From: an uncultured Porphyromonadaceae bacterium
Lineage (GTDB): Bacteria > Bacteroidota > Bacteroidia > Bacteroidales > UBA11471
Reading direction: 5' to 3'
DNA: 64,000 nt
NCBI GenBank assembly: GCA_900547555.1
Contig: URHG01000006.1
Location: 18,467-82,466 of the forward strand
Shown: positions 52,933 to 63,873 of the stretch, piece after piece
Layout: each line of letters opens with the position of its first letter
Position numbering within the stretch: the first letter of the stretch is position 1
Translations under genes and position numbers: made by a program
Notes under the pieces: model-generated
Seen by the model: only the letters and a program-made list of their open reading frames with translations
The model's database searches: none
What the model was told of the DNA's origin: nothing

Positions 52933-54720
52933 ATGAAAAATATCCGGAATTTTTGTATCATTGCGCATATCGACCACGGTAAGAGTACATTGGCCGATCG
53001 CTTGTTGGAATATACGCATACCGTTGCCCCGAAAGACCTGCAAGAACAGGTTTTGGACAATATGGATTTGGAAAGGGAACGGGGAATTACGATCAAGAGT
53101 CATGCCATACAGATGGAATACGGCTATAAGGGAGAAAAATATATTTTGAATCTGATCGATACGCCGGGGCACGTCGATTTCTCTTATGAAGTATCTCGGT
53201 CGATAGCCGCATGTGAAGGGGCATTGCTTATTGTAGACGCTTCTCAAGGAATACAGGCGCAGACCATATCGAATCTTTATATGGCCATCGAAAACGATCT
53301 TGAAATTATTCCGGTCATGAATAAGATCGACCTCGATAGTGCGATGCCCGACGAGGTGGAAGACCAAATCGTGGAATTGCTCGGTTGCAAACGAGAAGAA
53401 ATATTGCGGGCCAGCGGTAAGACGGGGCAAGGTGTAGAAGATATTCTCAATGCCATTGTAGAACGCGTTCCCTCTCCCGAAGGCGATCCCGATGCACCTT
53501 TGCAATGTCTTATATTCGACTCTGTATTCAATTCGTTCCGGGGAATCATTGCTTATTTTAAGATTGTGAACGGAGTGATTCGTACCGGAGATCGGGTGAA
53601 ATTTGTCGCTACGGGTAAAGAGTATGAAGCCGATGAAATAGGGGTGTTGAAATTGGACATGTCTCCTCGTAAAGAATTGCGTACGGGAGATGTGGGATAT
53701 ATCATTTCGGGTATCAAAACCTCCCGGGAAGTGAAAGTAGGAGATACCATAACGCATATCGATAGACCTTGTTCCGAAGCGATAGATGGGTTTGAAGAGG
53801 TGAAACCAATGGTTTTTGCGGGAGTTTATCCTATTGAAAGTGAAGATTTTGAAGATTTAAGAGCGTCCCTTGAAAAATTACAGCTCAATGATGCTTCTCT
53901 TACATTCCAACCCGAATCTTCTGTGGCTCTCGGATTTGGTTTCCGTTGCGGATTCCTCGGCCTTTTACATATGGAAATCATACAGGAACGGCTTGACAGA
54001 GAATTTGATATGGACGTCATTACGACTGTTCCCAACGTTTCGTATAAAGTGTATGATAAGAAAGGAAATATGATCGAGGTACATAATCCGTCGGGACTGC
54101 CCGATGTTACGCTCATCGATCATATAGAGGAACCTTACATCAGAGCCTCTGTCATAACGGCGACCGATTATATAGGACCTATTATGACATTGTGTCTGGG
54201 AAAACGAGGTGAGTTGGTAAAGCAGGAGTATATATCAGGCAATCGGGTAGAGTTGATTTATGATTTGCCATTGGGTGAGATTGTCATCGATTTTTATGAC
54301 AAACTGAAAAGTATTTCCAAAGGATATGCTTCGTTCGATTATCACTTGCATGATTTTCGTCCGTCGAAACTGGTGAAACTCGATATATTGCTCAACGGGG
54401 AGTCGGTCGATGCATTGTCCACATTGACTCATGCTGATAATGCCGTCGCTTTCGGTCGGCGTATGTGCGAGAAACTGAAAGAGTTGATTCCTCGTCAGCA
54501 ATTCGATATTGCCATACAAGCAGCCATCGGAGCCAAAATTATTGCCCGAGAAACGGTAAAAGCCGTCCGGAAAGATGTTACGGCCAAGTGTTATGGTGGC
54601 GATATAAGCCGGAAACGTAAGTTGTTGGAAAAACAGAAAAAGGGTAAGAAGCGCATGAAACAAATCGGTTCGGTGGAGGTGCCCCAAAAAGCATTTTTGG
54701 CAGTATTGAAACTCGATTGA
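52933..54720 (+). CDS. lepA: Elongation factor 4
   Basis: Ribosome-bound GTPase (EF4/LepA). 595 residues, canonical: G1 [17 protein letters not shown]3 DTPGHVDF, G4 [12 protein letters not shown], then domain II and the LepA-specific C-terminal domain with [20 protein letters not shown] and [20 protein letters not shown]. Acts in translation initiation or elongation under stress. Strong conservation leaves no doubt. Confidence 0.98.
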   Translation: MKNIRNFCIIAHIDHGKSTLADRLLEYTHTVAPKDLQEQVLDNMDLERERGITIKSHAIQMEYGYKGEKYILNLIDTPGHVDFSYEVSRSIAACEGALLIVDASQGIQAQTISNLYMAIENDLEIIPVMNKIDLDSAMPDEVEDQIVELLGCKREEILRASGKTGQGVEDILNAIVERVPSPEGDPDAPLQCLIFDSVFNSFRGIIAYFKIVNGVIRTGDRVKFVATGKEYEADEIGVLKLDMSPRKELRTGDVGYIISGIKTSREVKVGDTITHIDRPCSEAIDGFEEVKPMVFAGVYPIESEDFEDLRASLEKLQLNDASLTFQPESSVALGFGFRCGFLGLLHMEIIQERLDREFDMDVITTVPNVSYKVYDKKGNMIEVHNPSGLPDVTLIDHIEEPYIRASVITATDYIGPIMTLCLGKRGELVKQEYISGNRVELIYDLPLGEIVIDFYDKLKSISKGYASFDYHLHDFRPSKLVKLDILLNGESVDALSTLTHADNAVAFGRRMCEKLKELIPRQQFDIAIQAAIGAKIIARETVKAVRKDVTAKCYGGDISRKRKLLEKQKKGKKRMKQIGSVEVPQKAFLAVLKLD

Positions 54721-54777
54721 TGACTTCTGCGGAACAAAAGTCTTTTTAACTTGTTTTAATCGGGAAAAAGATTTGAT

Positions 54778-56127
54778 ATGATAGATCGCATTTACGCTTT
54801 GCGCAAGTCCCTGCATAATTATGCCAATGGCGGTTATGTGTTGATTGCCGTTACGGTATTGGCAATGGTCATTGCCAACAGTCCGTTGCAAACTATTTAT
54901 TTTTCGTGGTGGGAGCGGCCGGTATTGTTGCAAATCGGCGATTTTAATCTGTTTGAACATCATGGTCATGCCATGTCGTTGATGCAGGTCATCAATGATG
55001 CTTTGATGGCGATCTTTTTCTTTTCCGTAGGATTGGAAATAAAGCGGGAGGTCTTGGTCGGAGAGTTGTCCTCTTTGAGAAAAGCTCTTTTGCCGGTCAT
55101 TGCAGCTGTCGGAGGAATCGTACTGCCTATAACGATTTACCGTTTGTTGTCGTCCGACGCTGCAATATTGCAGGGTAGCGCAATTCCTATGGCGACCGAC
55201 ATCGCTTTTTCGCTGGGAATATTGAGCATGTTCGGAAAAAGAGTTCCGATAGGATTGAAAATATTTTTGGCGACTTTGGCCATTGCCGATGATATAGGCG
55301 GTATATTGGTTATCGCATTGTTTTATACCGAACAGTTATCGATTTTATGGCTTGTATATTCGGCATTGATATTGGGCGTACTTTTATTGGGCTCGCGTTT
55401 GCACATCCATAGCAAACTGTTTTATGTAGTCGGTGGCATTGCCGTATGGTATTTTTTCCTGCATTCCGGCATACATCCTACGATAGCGGGTGTATTGGTC
55501 GCTTTTTGTGTGCCGGCGCATCCGGTAATGAATACGCGGCGTTTCATCGATGAAATATGTGAAGCCGTGAGGGACTTTCCCCAAACGAAGCAGATAAAAC
55601 GCGGAGAGACATATATTCTTTCACCTGAACAGTTGAATGCATTGAAGTCTGTCGAGTCGGCATCGGATAAGGTGATAAGCCCTTTACAGGACTTGGAAGA
55701 CACATTGCACCCACTTATCAATTATTTGATCATACCGTTGTTTGCCTTTGCCAATGCTGGCATTTCATTATCCGACATTACATTCTCATCTCTGTTTCAG
55801 GGAATAAGCTTGTCGATATGGGTGGCTTTGGTGGCCGGAAAGTTTATCGGAATCATGCTGTTTTCCTATCTTCCGGTCGTATTTGGCTGGGTGAAGAAGC
55901 CCGATATCGTAACATGGCCTATGATAGCCGGCGTTTCGGCTTTGGGGGGAATTGGATTTACGGTTTCGTTATTTATTGCCAATCTTTCTTTCCCGCTCGA
56001 TAGTACAACGAATGTATTGTTGTTGAATCAGGCGAAACTCGGTATTTTGGTTGGCTCTTTGTTGTCGGGTGTAATCGGGTATTTTATTCTTTCCTCGACT
56101 TTGCCTAAAAAGCCTGTCGACGAGTAA
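54778..56127 (+). CDS. nhaA: Na+/H+ antiporter NhaA
   Basis: Exports Na+ in exchange for H+ across the inner membrane. 449 residues with 11-12 membrane segments. Conserved parts: NDALMAIFFFSVGLEIKREV, the ATDIAFSLGIL segment, and LATLAIADDIGGILVIALFY with the paired Asp residues of the transport site. A cytoplasmic insert (EQLNALKSVESASDK) before the HPLINYLIIPLFAFANAGI segment is common in Bacteroidota NhaA. The start gives MIDRIYALRKSLHNYANGGY. Confidence 0.95.
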   Translation: MIDRIYALRKSLHNYANGGYVLIAVTVLAMVIANSPLQTIYFSWWERPVLLQIGDFNLFEHHGHAMSLMQVINDALMAIFFFSVGLEIKREVLVGELSSLRKALLPVIAAVGGIVLPITIYRLLSSDAAILQGSAIPMATDIAFSLGILSMFGKRVPIGLKIFLATLAIADDIGGILVIALFYTEQLSILWLVYSALILGVLLLGSRLHIHSKLFYVVGGIAVWYFFLHSGIHPTIAGVLVAFCVPAHPVMNTRRFIDEICEAVRDFPQTKQIKRGETYILSPEQLNALKSVESASDKVISPLQDLEDTLHPLINYLIIPLFAFANAGISLSDITFSSLFQGISLSIWVALVAGKFIGIMLFSYLPVVFGWVKKPDIVTWPMIAGVSALGGIGFTVSLFIANLSFPLDSTTNVLLLNQAKLGILVGSLLSGVIGYFILSSTLPKKPVDE

Positions 56128-56162
56128 ACAAATTTTCGGTAATGGGTGTTTTCCTTTGAAAA

Positions 56163-57107
56163 ATGCCTATTATGATTCTTATTACCGATATTATCAACTC
56201 TCCGGTGGGACATGCGTTATTGCAACTGCTCTTGTCTCAAAAAGAGCACGAACCGGTGCGGGTGATGGTAACTCCTTATGACAGATTGAGCCATGAAGAC
56301 GGTTTTGAACCGGTTGTCTCTTCTTTTTATGATTTGCCTTCGCTCGATAGGGCGTTGAAAGGCGTGGATACGTTATTGATATCTACTTTCAATTTATTTA
56401 CCGACTGCCGTTGCGGGTATTTGAACTTGTTACATGAGGCTGTCGCAGAAGGGGTAAAAAGAATTATATTCATCAGTTCCGTAGGTCGGAGCAATTCGGT
56501 CTCCCTTCCTATGCAAGAGAATCGGGAAACAGAGATGCATATACAGCAGAGCGGAATACCCTATGCTGTTTTCCGGGTGAATATACTGATGGAAAATCTT
56601 CCGTTTTTCATAGGGACGGAACAGGGTGCGGGTATTTATTATCCTGCGGGGAACGGGCGTGTGGGGTTTGTCTCGGTACACGATGTGGCAGAAGCGATAC
56701 TCCCTTTTGTAACCGGTCGTTTTGGGGTAGAAAATAGGGCTTATACCCTGAGTCATGAAATTACCTATTCTTTCGATGATATAGCGGCAAAACTCTCTCA
56801 ATATTATTCCGGCAGGGTGAAATATGAGTCGGTCGATTTGGCGTTTTACAGAAAGACACTTTTACGAATGGATATTCCCGATGATACGGTCGACCGTCTT
56901 TGTTCCGTGGCAAAAGCCATATCGTTGAATTGTTACGATTTGAGCGATTATACGTTGAAAAGATTGCTCAGTCGCCATGCCGAACAAGAACAATTACGGC
57001 AACGCATACGTCGCTGGTTTTCTCAAAAAGAGAGCGGGCCTTTCTTATTCGGTTCCCAGTTGACGATGCTTTCGGATTATTTGCACGGAATGTATCGCCG
57101 TTTATAA
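56163..57107 (+). CDS. NmrA-like NAD(P)-binding oxidoreductase
   Basis: 314-residue atypical short-chain dehydrogenase. Rossmann start ILITDIINSPVGHALLQLLL (glycine pattern weak), LKGVDTLLIS, RIIFISSVGRSNSV, and a substrate-facing FRVNILMENLPFF. Similar to NmrA/QOR2-type quinone or redox sensors. Lacks a full GxxGxxG, so cofactor binding may be altered. ATG 56163 or 56172. Its stop overlaps the stop of the convergent PAP2 gene (TTATAA). Confidence 0.78.
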   Translation: MPIMILITDIINSPVGHALLQLLLSQKEHEPVRVMVTPYDRLSHEDGFEPVVSSFYDLPSLDRALKGVDTLLISTFNLFTDCRCGYLNLLHEAVAEGVKRIIFISSVGRSNSVSLPMQENRETEMHIQQSGIPYAVFRVNILMENLPFFIGTEQGAGIYYPAGNGRVGFVSVHDVAEAILPFVTGRFGVENRAYTLSHEITYSFDDIAAKLSQYYSGRVKYESVDLAFYRKTLLRMDIPDDTVDRLCSVAKAISLNCYDLSDYTLKRLLSRHAEQEQLRQRIRRWFSQKESGPFLFGSQLTMLSDYLHGMYRRL

Positions 57108-58526
57108 AAGAATATTGACCGATGCGCCTAAGGTAAACGAAGAAAGATTTTTATTTACGCTCGTTATGACGTTCGGTTTGTCTACGAAATAATAGCGATA
57201 GCGGGCAGGAGTAAGGGTATAATCGAAAAAGAAACGGAATCCCATTTTCAACTTGGCCCAATAAGAGATGCTGAGACCGGTTTGGAAGTCGGGCGCATGC
57301 ATCTCTTTCAGTTTCAGGAAAGGAATAGTCGTTTCTCCTTCATCTTCGGATAAATACAGTGTTTGGGCGTCGGAAAAAGAATAGCCTGCCAGCAACTTGC
57401 TGCCTATCGACCATCGATAGGTCAATGCGCAATCGAAGTAGGCTCCGACAGAAGCCGATATGAAATCTATACCGTCTTCCATCACAGCGGTCTTCCGTCC
57501 CGGGAGGTAGGAGGCAAAAGAGTCGTCCATTTGCAACTGAGCCGGAACGTGGCTGGCAATGGCTTGTCCGCCTATGCCTACGTAATTATTGATAAACCAT
57601 GCTCCTTCGACACCCGAACTGGCTCCGGCCGAGGTATGGAATACCAATTTGTCCGACAGGCGTATCTCTCTCGGCATGAACATATATCCGGTATATAATC
57701 CGAGAAACGAGGGAGTCCGATCGGGAAAACGCAAGTCATAGTCGTATTCCTTCCATTGTATTCCTTTATCCTTGAAAATCAGTCCTGTGATCCAATAACC
57801 CAGCTCTGTGGAGATGATACCGATACCCGCCCCGGCGAGAACGTCGGAAATCCAGTGCCGATTGTTGAGCAGTCGGGAATAGGCCGTTGCCGTAGCGATG
57901 GTATAGCCTGCCACGCTGTACCACGGACTGCGTATGCCGTATTCCTTATGGAACATGGTCGCTGCCATGAATGCGGTGGCCGTGTGTCCCGACGGGAAAG
58001 AGTTGTGGCTACCCGAATTGGGCCGTTGCGATTTGGCCGTATATTTGATACCGTTTACGAGGGTCGCCATGATCGCAACGGAGAAAGCGTCGGCGGTAAT
58101 CATGCGTCCCCACGAACTGCGGCTTTTTACCCCGCCTATTTTCAGCCCGAGCATAAGAACCGCCGGGGCGTATTGCAGGTAATCGTCGTATTTGTGACGG
58201 AAGTTGGGAACATAGGCGTTACGCAGGTCATTGACGGGTTGTTTGGCCCATTCCACGGCTATGCCGCTCAATATGAGCGGAACAGAGACCGATGTCATTT
58301 TGAACCACTCTTTCGAGGTGAGGTTGTCGAGCCTCTTCTGTCTTTTCCCGTAGAACAGGGGGCGGGAATAAGTCCGGTCGGCATTTATGGCGAGAGCGGT
58401 CGGGGAGAGTAGCGCCTTAGTGTTTGTCGTATCAATTTCCTCGAATGCAGTGGCCGATTGTATATTGACGGCCGAGATGATTCCTATGATGAAAAGCAGA
58501 AAAGTCTGTTTACGGAACTTGTGCAT
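57102..58526 (-). CDS. PAP2-family phosphatase with C-terminal outer-membrane-like region
   Basis: 474 residues with signal peptide (FLLFIIGIISAVNIQSATAF). The PAP2 domain lies at about 115-250 and has all three motifs: KYTAKSQRP, FPSGHT and SRLLNNRHWISD, i.e. intact catalytic residues. After about 260 the sequence alternates amphipathic strands (LVFHTSAGASSGVEGAWFIN; FDCALTYRWSIGSKLLAGYS; AKLKMGFRFFFDYTLT) and ends LSSFTLGASVNILL, the pattern of an outer-membrane beta-barrel. Membrane lipid or undecaprenyl pyrophosphate dephosphorylation, or lipid A phosphatase, is possible. Substrate unknown. Confidence 0.85.
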   Translation of the reverse strand: MHKFRKQTFLLFIIGIISAVNIQSATAFEEIDTTNTKALLSPTALAINADRTYSRPLFYGKRQKRLDNLTSKEWFKMTSVSVPLILSGIAVEWAKQPVNDLRNAYVPNFRHKYDDYLQYAPAVLMLGLKIGGVKSRSSWGRMITADAFSVAIMATLVNGIKYTAKSQRPNSGSHNSFPSGHTATAFMAATMFHKEYGIRSPWYSVAGYTIATATAYSRLLNNRHWISDVLAGAGIGIISTELGYWITGLIFKDKGIQWKEYDYDLRFPDRTPSFLGLYTGYMFMPREIRLSDKLVFHTSAGASSGVEGAWFINNYVGIGGQAIASHVPAQLQMDDSFASYLPGRKTAVMEDGIDFISASVGAYFDCALTYRWSIGSKLLAGYSFSDAQTLYLSEDEGETTIPFLKLKEMHAPDFQTGLSISYWAKLKMGFRFFFDYTLTPARYRYYFVDKPNVITSVNKNLSSFTLGASVNILL

Positions 58527-58679
58527 AGATAAAAGATATTTTTCTGCAAAGAAAAGGATTTTTGCCGAAAAAAGAATAATTTATTGTGAACGAAAAAACA
58601 GGATTGTTTGTTTAAGGAAACAGAAGGGCAGATATAGAGATTTCTTTTTTTGTGTTTTGTATTTTCTCAATCGCAGTCT

Positions 58680-59594
58680 CTATATCTGTTCTTTTATTTT
58701 TTCCGTAATCTGTTTACATAATAATTCAAAAGGAAGAGTACCGTCGACCCAGTGTATGATAAATCCCCTGCGCTCCATGCCCCTGAACCAAGTCATTTGC
58801 CGCTTGGCAAATTGATGAATGGCGATTTCGAGGCGGGAGAACATTTCGTCGTATGTGTAGTCGCCTCGAATGTATTCGGTCAGGTATTTGTATTCCAGTC
58901 CGTAGTAAATCAGGTCTTCTGCCGGGATTCCCTCGTCGAGGAGAGCTTTCACTTCTTCGACCATACCGTTTGCGAGACGGGCTTTGAGACGGTCCGATAT
59001 ACGTTTACGACGCAGTTCGCGGTCTATATCTATACCTATTATATAACTTTCGAGCGGGGTATCCTTACGGTTTTCCGGCGGCATGTTTTTGTAGTATTCC
59101 CCTATTTCGATGGCGCGGATAGCCCGTTTACAGGTATCCACGTCGGTTTTGTTATGCAGGGTTTTATAGGTTTTGAGAATATCTTCCAGCTCGGCCAGCG
59201 ACTTTCCGGCCAACGATTCACGCAGAGCCTTGTTCTCGGGAACGAGCGGCATGCAGTAGCCTTTCAGTACGGTTTCGATATATAGTCCTGTTCCGCCGCA
59301 TAGGAGAGGGGTGTGCCCCCTCCGACGTATCTCGTCAAATGCAGTATTGAAGTCGCGCTGATATTCGTAGAGATTATATTTATAGCCCGGTTCACATATA
59401 TCTATCAGGTGATATGGTATCCGGCGGCCGGCGATTGTATATTCATTCAAGTCTTTTCCCGTACCTATATCCATACGTCGGTATATCTGGCGGGAGTCGG
59501 CGCTGATGATTTCGGTATGCAGTGCGTCGGCAAGCAATACGCCCAAAGCCGTTTTTCCCGATGCCGTAGGGCCTAATAAAGTAATGATGTCCAT
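58680..59594 (-). CDS. miaA: tRNA dimethylallyltransferase
   Basis: Transfers dimethylallyl to A37 of tRNAs reading UNN codons. 304 residues: P-loop LGPTASGKTALGVLLADAL, IISADSRQIYRRMDIGTGK, VPYHLID-like YHLIDICEPG, GGTGLYIETVL, and the C-terminal AKRQMTWFRG (the RQxTWFR motif). Full length for MiaA. Promoter -7 element TATCTTTG on the minus strand at 59629-59636. A 12-bp inverted repeat spans its stop (58629-58688, long loop). Confidence 0.96.
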   Translation of the reverse strand: MDIITLLGPTASGKTALGVLLADALHTEIISADSRQIYRRMDIGTGKDLNEYTIAGRRIPYHLIDICEPGYKYNLYEYQRDFNTAFDEIRRRGHTPLLCGGTGLYIETVLKGYCMPLVPENKALRESLAGKSLAELEDILKTYKTLHNKTDVDTCKRAIRAIEIGEYYKNMPPENRKDTPLESYIIGIDIDRELRRKRISDRLKARLANGMVEEVKALLDEGIPAEDLIYYGLEYKYLTEYIRGDYTYDEMFSRLEIAIHQFAKRQMTWFRGMERRGFIIHWVDGTLPFELLCKQITEKIKEQI

Positions 59595-60003
59595 GAGGTT
59601 ATATACAAGATGCAGTTCCCGTTTGTTGCAAAGATAGGAAAAAGGTGAAAGAAAATCTACCTTTTCAAGGAAGAATGCCGACGTTTTTTATTTATTATTT
59701 GTAAATATACTGTATATTATTTCATAAAAATCCCGTTTTGAGATATTAAAAATACGATATGAGAAAGTAAAAGTGTAAAAAAAATCTGTGGAAAAAGGCT
59801 TTTTGAAATGATATATATTACTGAATAAAAGGAAGATAATATTTACCTTATTTCTTTGCCAAAATGATACTGGTTGTAAAGAATGAAATAAAAAACGTAA
59901 TATTGCTTTTTATTTTACTGTCTTTATTATAACTTTGCGACCATTAAGACAACAAAAGTTTACCTAAAATATTACCCGTTCAAGGGTTATTGTGCCAAGT
60001 GCT
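59595..60003. other. Divergent intergenic region, miaA/susC-like
   Basis: About 410 bp, AT-rich. Contains the miaA promoter (minus, -7 at 59629-59636) and the susC promoter: TTTT (59907-59910), 19 nt, TAACTTTG (59930-59937). No ECF sigma or anti-sigma genes and no obvious hairpin or direct repeat. Confidence 0.5.
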
Positions 60004-63000
60004 ATGAGAAAATATTTACAACTTTTAAGTATTGTTGTTCTGCTTTTGTCTTCTTCTCAGGTAATGGCTCAAAAAGTAAGAGTCGTTACGGGACATGTTT
60101 ATGACCCGGGAAAAGAAGCATTGGTCGGTGTAACAGTGGCGGTGAAAGGTTCTACGTCGGGTGGAGCCATTACCGACGAAAACGGCCGTTATATGATTCT
60201 TATCCCCAATGAAAGCGGGACGGTTATTGTTTTTTCCTCGATCGGTTTCGAGAAGAAGGAAGTAGCGGTCGAAGACAAAAAAGTCATAGATGTAACGATG
60301 ACCGAGAAAAGTGCTTACCTCGACGAGGTGGTGGTAACCGGTTATCAGAACGTCAATCGACGGGAATTGGCGAGTGCCGTTTCCCAGATAGAGATGGACG
60401 ACATAAAACTTTCCGATAAATTTTCCATTGACCAGATGTTGGCCGGTCAAGTAGCCGGTATGTCGGTAATGACGACCAGCGGAGGGCCGAGTGCCACGCC
60501 GAAAATACGTATTCGCGGAACCTCTTCTTTATACGGGAATACAGCACCTTTGTGGGTACTCGACGGGATCATTCTCGACGATAACAGTGTCAATTGGGAC
60601 GCGAGCGGTAACCTCGACCCGTTGGCCGAAGACGCCCAGTACCTTGTCGGTAATGCAATTGCCGGAGTCAATCCCAACGACATCGAGAGTATTACCGTGT
60701 TGAAAGACGCTTCGGCAACGGCCATATACGGTGTGCAGGCGGCCAACGGCGTTATCGTCGTTACGACCAAGAAAGGACGTAACGGACCTGCGCAGGTTAC
60801 TTACAACGGTTCGGTATCGATCAACCAACGGGAAAATTACCGCCGTCTCTATCTGATGGACGCCGGTGAGCGGGTGCAACTCTCGAAAGATTTGCTCGAT
60901 TCCCGCCTTTCCTATACACGTAAAGATTTCAATCTCGGTTACGAAATGTTGAAAGCTCAGTATGATGCCAAAACATTGACTCGGTCGGAGTTTGATGCGG
61001 CTGTAGCCGAAATGATCGACCGCAATACCGATTGGTACGATTATCTTTTCCGCAATGCCGTAACGCAAAATCATACGCTCAGTCTTTCGGGCGGAAATGA
61101 AAGCACCACCTATTATTCCTCTGTCGGAGCTTCTATATCGCAAGGTACGGCGCGGGAAGAGGTCTCGAAACGTTATACGGCGACTTTGAAAGTCAATTCA
61201 TGGATAAGTTCCAAAGTATATATCGGCTTCCAACTCAACGGGTCGATTACCGATAATTCGGGTTATCACACCAGTTTCAATCCCGACTCCTATGCTCGGG
61301 AAACAGCCCGTACCGTACCGGCGTATAATGCCGACGGCTCGCTCTTTTTCTACCGTCCGTATGAATCTTTTTCATCAAACAATATGGCCAATCAGACTTA
61401 TGCTTTCAACGCTTTGCATGAGTCGAAGACCACAGGAAATTATGCCGACCTTGCCAGCTTGACCGGTTTGATGAATTTCGTGTGGAAAATTTACGATGGT
61501 TTGCGTTATGAAATGACCGGTTCGTATGTATATAATGCCACCAAGACGACGACATGGGCGCAGGAGGATTCCTATTATGTAAATCAACTTCGCGGATATG
61601 TTTTCGATGAATTGGAGTTTGGTAGCTCATTTTGGAACGAAAGCGTTATACCGCAAGGAGGTGTCCTGTCGAAGAGCGAGGCGACCAAAACGACTCTCGA
61701 TATACGGAATACGCTGAGCTATTCCAAAGATTTCAAAGGCCATTTGCTGAGTGCGTTGGCGACTTCCGAAATCCGCAGTGTGATTACCGACGGTTTTTCA
61801 GGTACGCACTACGGCTGGATGCCCGAACGCGGGCAGGTTATATCTCCTTCTTATACCGATGCCTATATTGTCGATTTGAAAAACGGCGCTTTTACTCCTA
61901 CGATTACCGACAATCGCGCCAATACGGTCTCTTGGATTTTCTCCGGTATCTATTCCTATAAAGATAAATATACGTTGAATGCCAATGTGCGTATGGACGG
62001 CAGTAACCAATTCGGTGAGAATCCCGAGTATCGTTTCCTGCCTATTTGGTCCGTTGCCGGTAAGTATGCATTGACCAATGAGTCTTTTATGAAACCGTAC
62101 GAAGATTGGCTTTCTTATTTGGCTTTGCGCCTCTCTTATGGTATACAGGGAAATGTCGATAAAGGTACGTCGCCCGACTTGGTGATGCAGATCGGCTCTA
62201 TCAATTCCAATACCGGTATGGCGACGTCGACCGTTGCCTATTGGCCGAACGAAGATTTGCGATGGGAAAAAACGACGCAGTACAATGTCGGTTTGGACTT
62301 TTCTTTCCTGTTGGACCGTATCACGGCGACAGTCGATGTCTACAAGAAGGTGGGTACCGACATGATCGTCAATAAAACCATCTCGGCGGTAAACGGATAT
62401 ACCATTCGAAAGATCAATGGCGGTAACGTCAATAACAGTGGTGTGGAATTGGCGGTGAAATTTACACCGTTACAGACCAAAGATATGCGTTTGGTTATCG
62501 GCTTTGTACACTCGTACAACAAAAACGAACTCATCAAGGCCAATGACGAGACGAACAACACGCGCGAGAATATGTTGTCGGGGTCGGCTTTGATCGAGGG
62601 CGAAGCTTTGGGTACGATTTATTCTTATCCGTTTGCCGGTCTCGACCACGAAACGGGACTGCCGGTTTTTTATGATAAAAAAGGCAATACGTCGGCTACG
62701 TGGTTGAGTAAAACTTATAAGAATTACACCCTTTATGAAGACGAGATAGAACTTGTGAAGTCGGGAGTGGTTTCTCCTCCTCATACGGGAGGTATCAATC
62801 TCGAATACCGATGGAAAGAGTGGATTCTTCGTGGTTCGTTTACCTATTCGTTGGGGGCAGTCAATCGTCTGCCGTTTATCTACGGCGATTACGATTCGGT
62901 ATTCGACCCCGAGAAGAACGTAACGCGCGAAATATTGAACCGATGGCGAGAACCCGGTGATGAATTGCATACCAATATACCGGCGCTTTACGATGACAAT

Positions 63001-63315
63001 ACTTATACCAATTTGGGGGTACGTCCTATGAGAGCCAATGTCGACCATATCTATGGCACGTCGATGTACGACTATTCGACGGCGCGGGTATGTTCTACCA
63101 ACAATTTGCGTCTGCGCAGCTTGTCGCTCTCTTATATCTTCAACAAAAAGATGCTCAAGAAGATGCATTTGTCCAACTTCCAGATTTCGGCCCAAGCCAA
63201 CAACCTCTTTATCATCGCCGATAAACGTTGGCACGGTTTCGACCCCGAACAAGGCAGTGCGGCCAATTCTTCGATACCGCGTACCTATTCTTTATCTGTA
63301 ACAATCGGATTTTAA
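60004..63315 (+). CDS. SusC/RagA-type TonB-dependent outer membrane transporter
   Basis: 1,103 residues from ATG 60004 (MRKYLQLL); an upstream GTG at 59992 is unlikely. Signal peptide to QVMAQ, then a carboxypeptidase-regulatory-like beta domain (about 27-105, RVVTGHVYDPGKEALVGV), TonB box DEVVVTGYQ, plug domain with PKIRIRGTSSLYGNTAPLWV, and a 22-stranded barrel ending in SVTIGF with terminal Phe. It would form a pedal-bin complex with the SusD lipoprotein that follows. No regulator or glycosidase is visible next to it, so the cargo is unknown. Confidence 0.93.
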   Translation: MRKYLQLLSIVVLLLSSSQVMAQKVRVVTGHVYDPGKEALVGVTVAVKGSTSGGAITDENGRYMILIPNESGTVIVFSSIGFEKKEVAVEDKKVIDVTMTEKSAYLDEVVVTGYQNVNRRELASAVSQIEMDDIKLSDKFSIDQMLAGQVAGMSVMTTSGGPSATPKIRIRGTSSLYGNTAPLWVLDGIILDDNSVNWDASGNLDPLAEDAQYLVGNAIAGVNPNDIESITVLKDASATAIYGVQAANGVIVVTTKKGRNGPAQVTYNGSVSINQRENYRRLYLMDAGERVQLSKDLLDSRLSYTRKDFNLGYEMLKAQYDAKTLTRSEFDAAVAEMIDRNTDWYDYLFRNAVTQNHTLSLSGGNESTTYYSSVGASISQGTAREEVSKRYTATLKVNSWISSKVYIGFQLNGSITDNSGYHTSFNPDSYARETARTVPAYNADGSLFFYRPYESFSSNNMANQTYAFNALHESKTTGNYADLASLTGLMNFVWKIYDGLRYEMTGSYVYNATKTTTWAQEDSYYVNQLRGYVFDELEFGSSFWNESVIPQGGVLSKSEATKTTLDIRNTLSYSKDFKGHLLSALATSEIRSVITDGFSGTHYGWMPERGQVISPSYTDAYIVDLKNGAFTPTITDNRANTVSWIFSGIYSYKDKYTLNANVRMDGSNQFGENPEYRFLPIWSVAGKYALTNESFMKPYEDWLSYLALRLSYGIQGNVDKGTSPDLVMQIGSINSNTGMATSTVAYWPNEDLRWEKTTQYNVGLDFSFLLDRITATVDVYKKVGTDMIVNKTISAVNGYTIRKINGGNVNNSGVELAVKFTPLQTKDMRLVIGFVHSYNKNELIKANDETNNTRENMLSGSALIEGEALGTIYSYPFAGLDHETGLPVFYDKKGNTSATWLSKTYKNYTLYEDEIELVKSGVVSPPHTGGINLEYRWKEWILRGSFTYSLGAVNRLPFIYGDYDSVFDPEKNVTREILNRWREPGDELHTNIPALYDDNTYTNLGVRPMRANVDHIYGTSMYDYSTARVCSTNNLRLRSLSLSYIFNKKMLKKMHLSNFQISAQANNLFIIADKRWHGFDPEQGSAANSSIPRTYSLSVTIGF

Positions 63316-63327
63316 CCTAACTTAGAA

Positions 63328-63873
63328 ATGAAGATGACGATGATACGAAAAATTGTTTATCCCGTTCTTTTGGCTTTTTGCCTGAGTATAGGAAGTTGTA
63401 GCGATTTTCTCGAGCGGTCGGCCCAGAACTTGGTGATTCCTACGACATGCGCCGATTACACCGAAATATTGCAAGGGGAGGGTTATTTTTATAATTTGGT
63501 GAAGATGGGTGTTTGGTTAAACCTGATGACCGATGATATGGAATTATATACACCTCTTCAAGATAATACCTTACCGGTTACTCTGAATAAATACCGTTAT
63601 GTCTATCAGTGGCGCGACGAAATAGAAATCGAAGACGAATCGTTCGAAGATGAATTGTTCAACTATCTCTATTCCCAGATATTGGTGGCCAACACTTGTC
63701 TCGACGCTTTGGATAGAGGTCTGGAAGGAACTCCCGAAGAACAGGATATTTTACGGGGACAGGCTTTGTTCCACCGGGCATTTTCTTACTTGATGTTGGC
63801 CAATGTGTATGCCATGCCCTACGACATGGCTACCCCCGAAACGTTGTGCGTGCCGTTGAAGGTAATCAGATAG
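63328..63873 (+). pseudogene. SusD/RagB-type lipoprotein, truncated by a junction near 63,860
   Basis: Surface lipoprotein partner of the SusC protein (13-bp gap). Lipobox LSIGSC, then DFLERSAQNLVIPTTCADYT and the helical TPR-like start of SusD (EEQDILRGQALFHRAFSYLM; LANVYAMPYDMATPETLCVP). Only about 178 of an expected 450-600 residues are present: after VPLK the family-like sequence stops and the frame ends at TAG a few codons later. The following DNA is unrelated, so the gene is cut by a rearrangement or, more likely, an assembly chimera. Confidence 0.8.

Noticed and set aside
58629..58688. 12-bp inverted repeat spanning the miaA stop as a terminator
   Set aside because: Loop of about 36 nt and no clean T-run; possible but not convincing.
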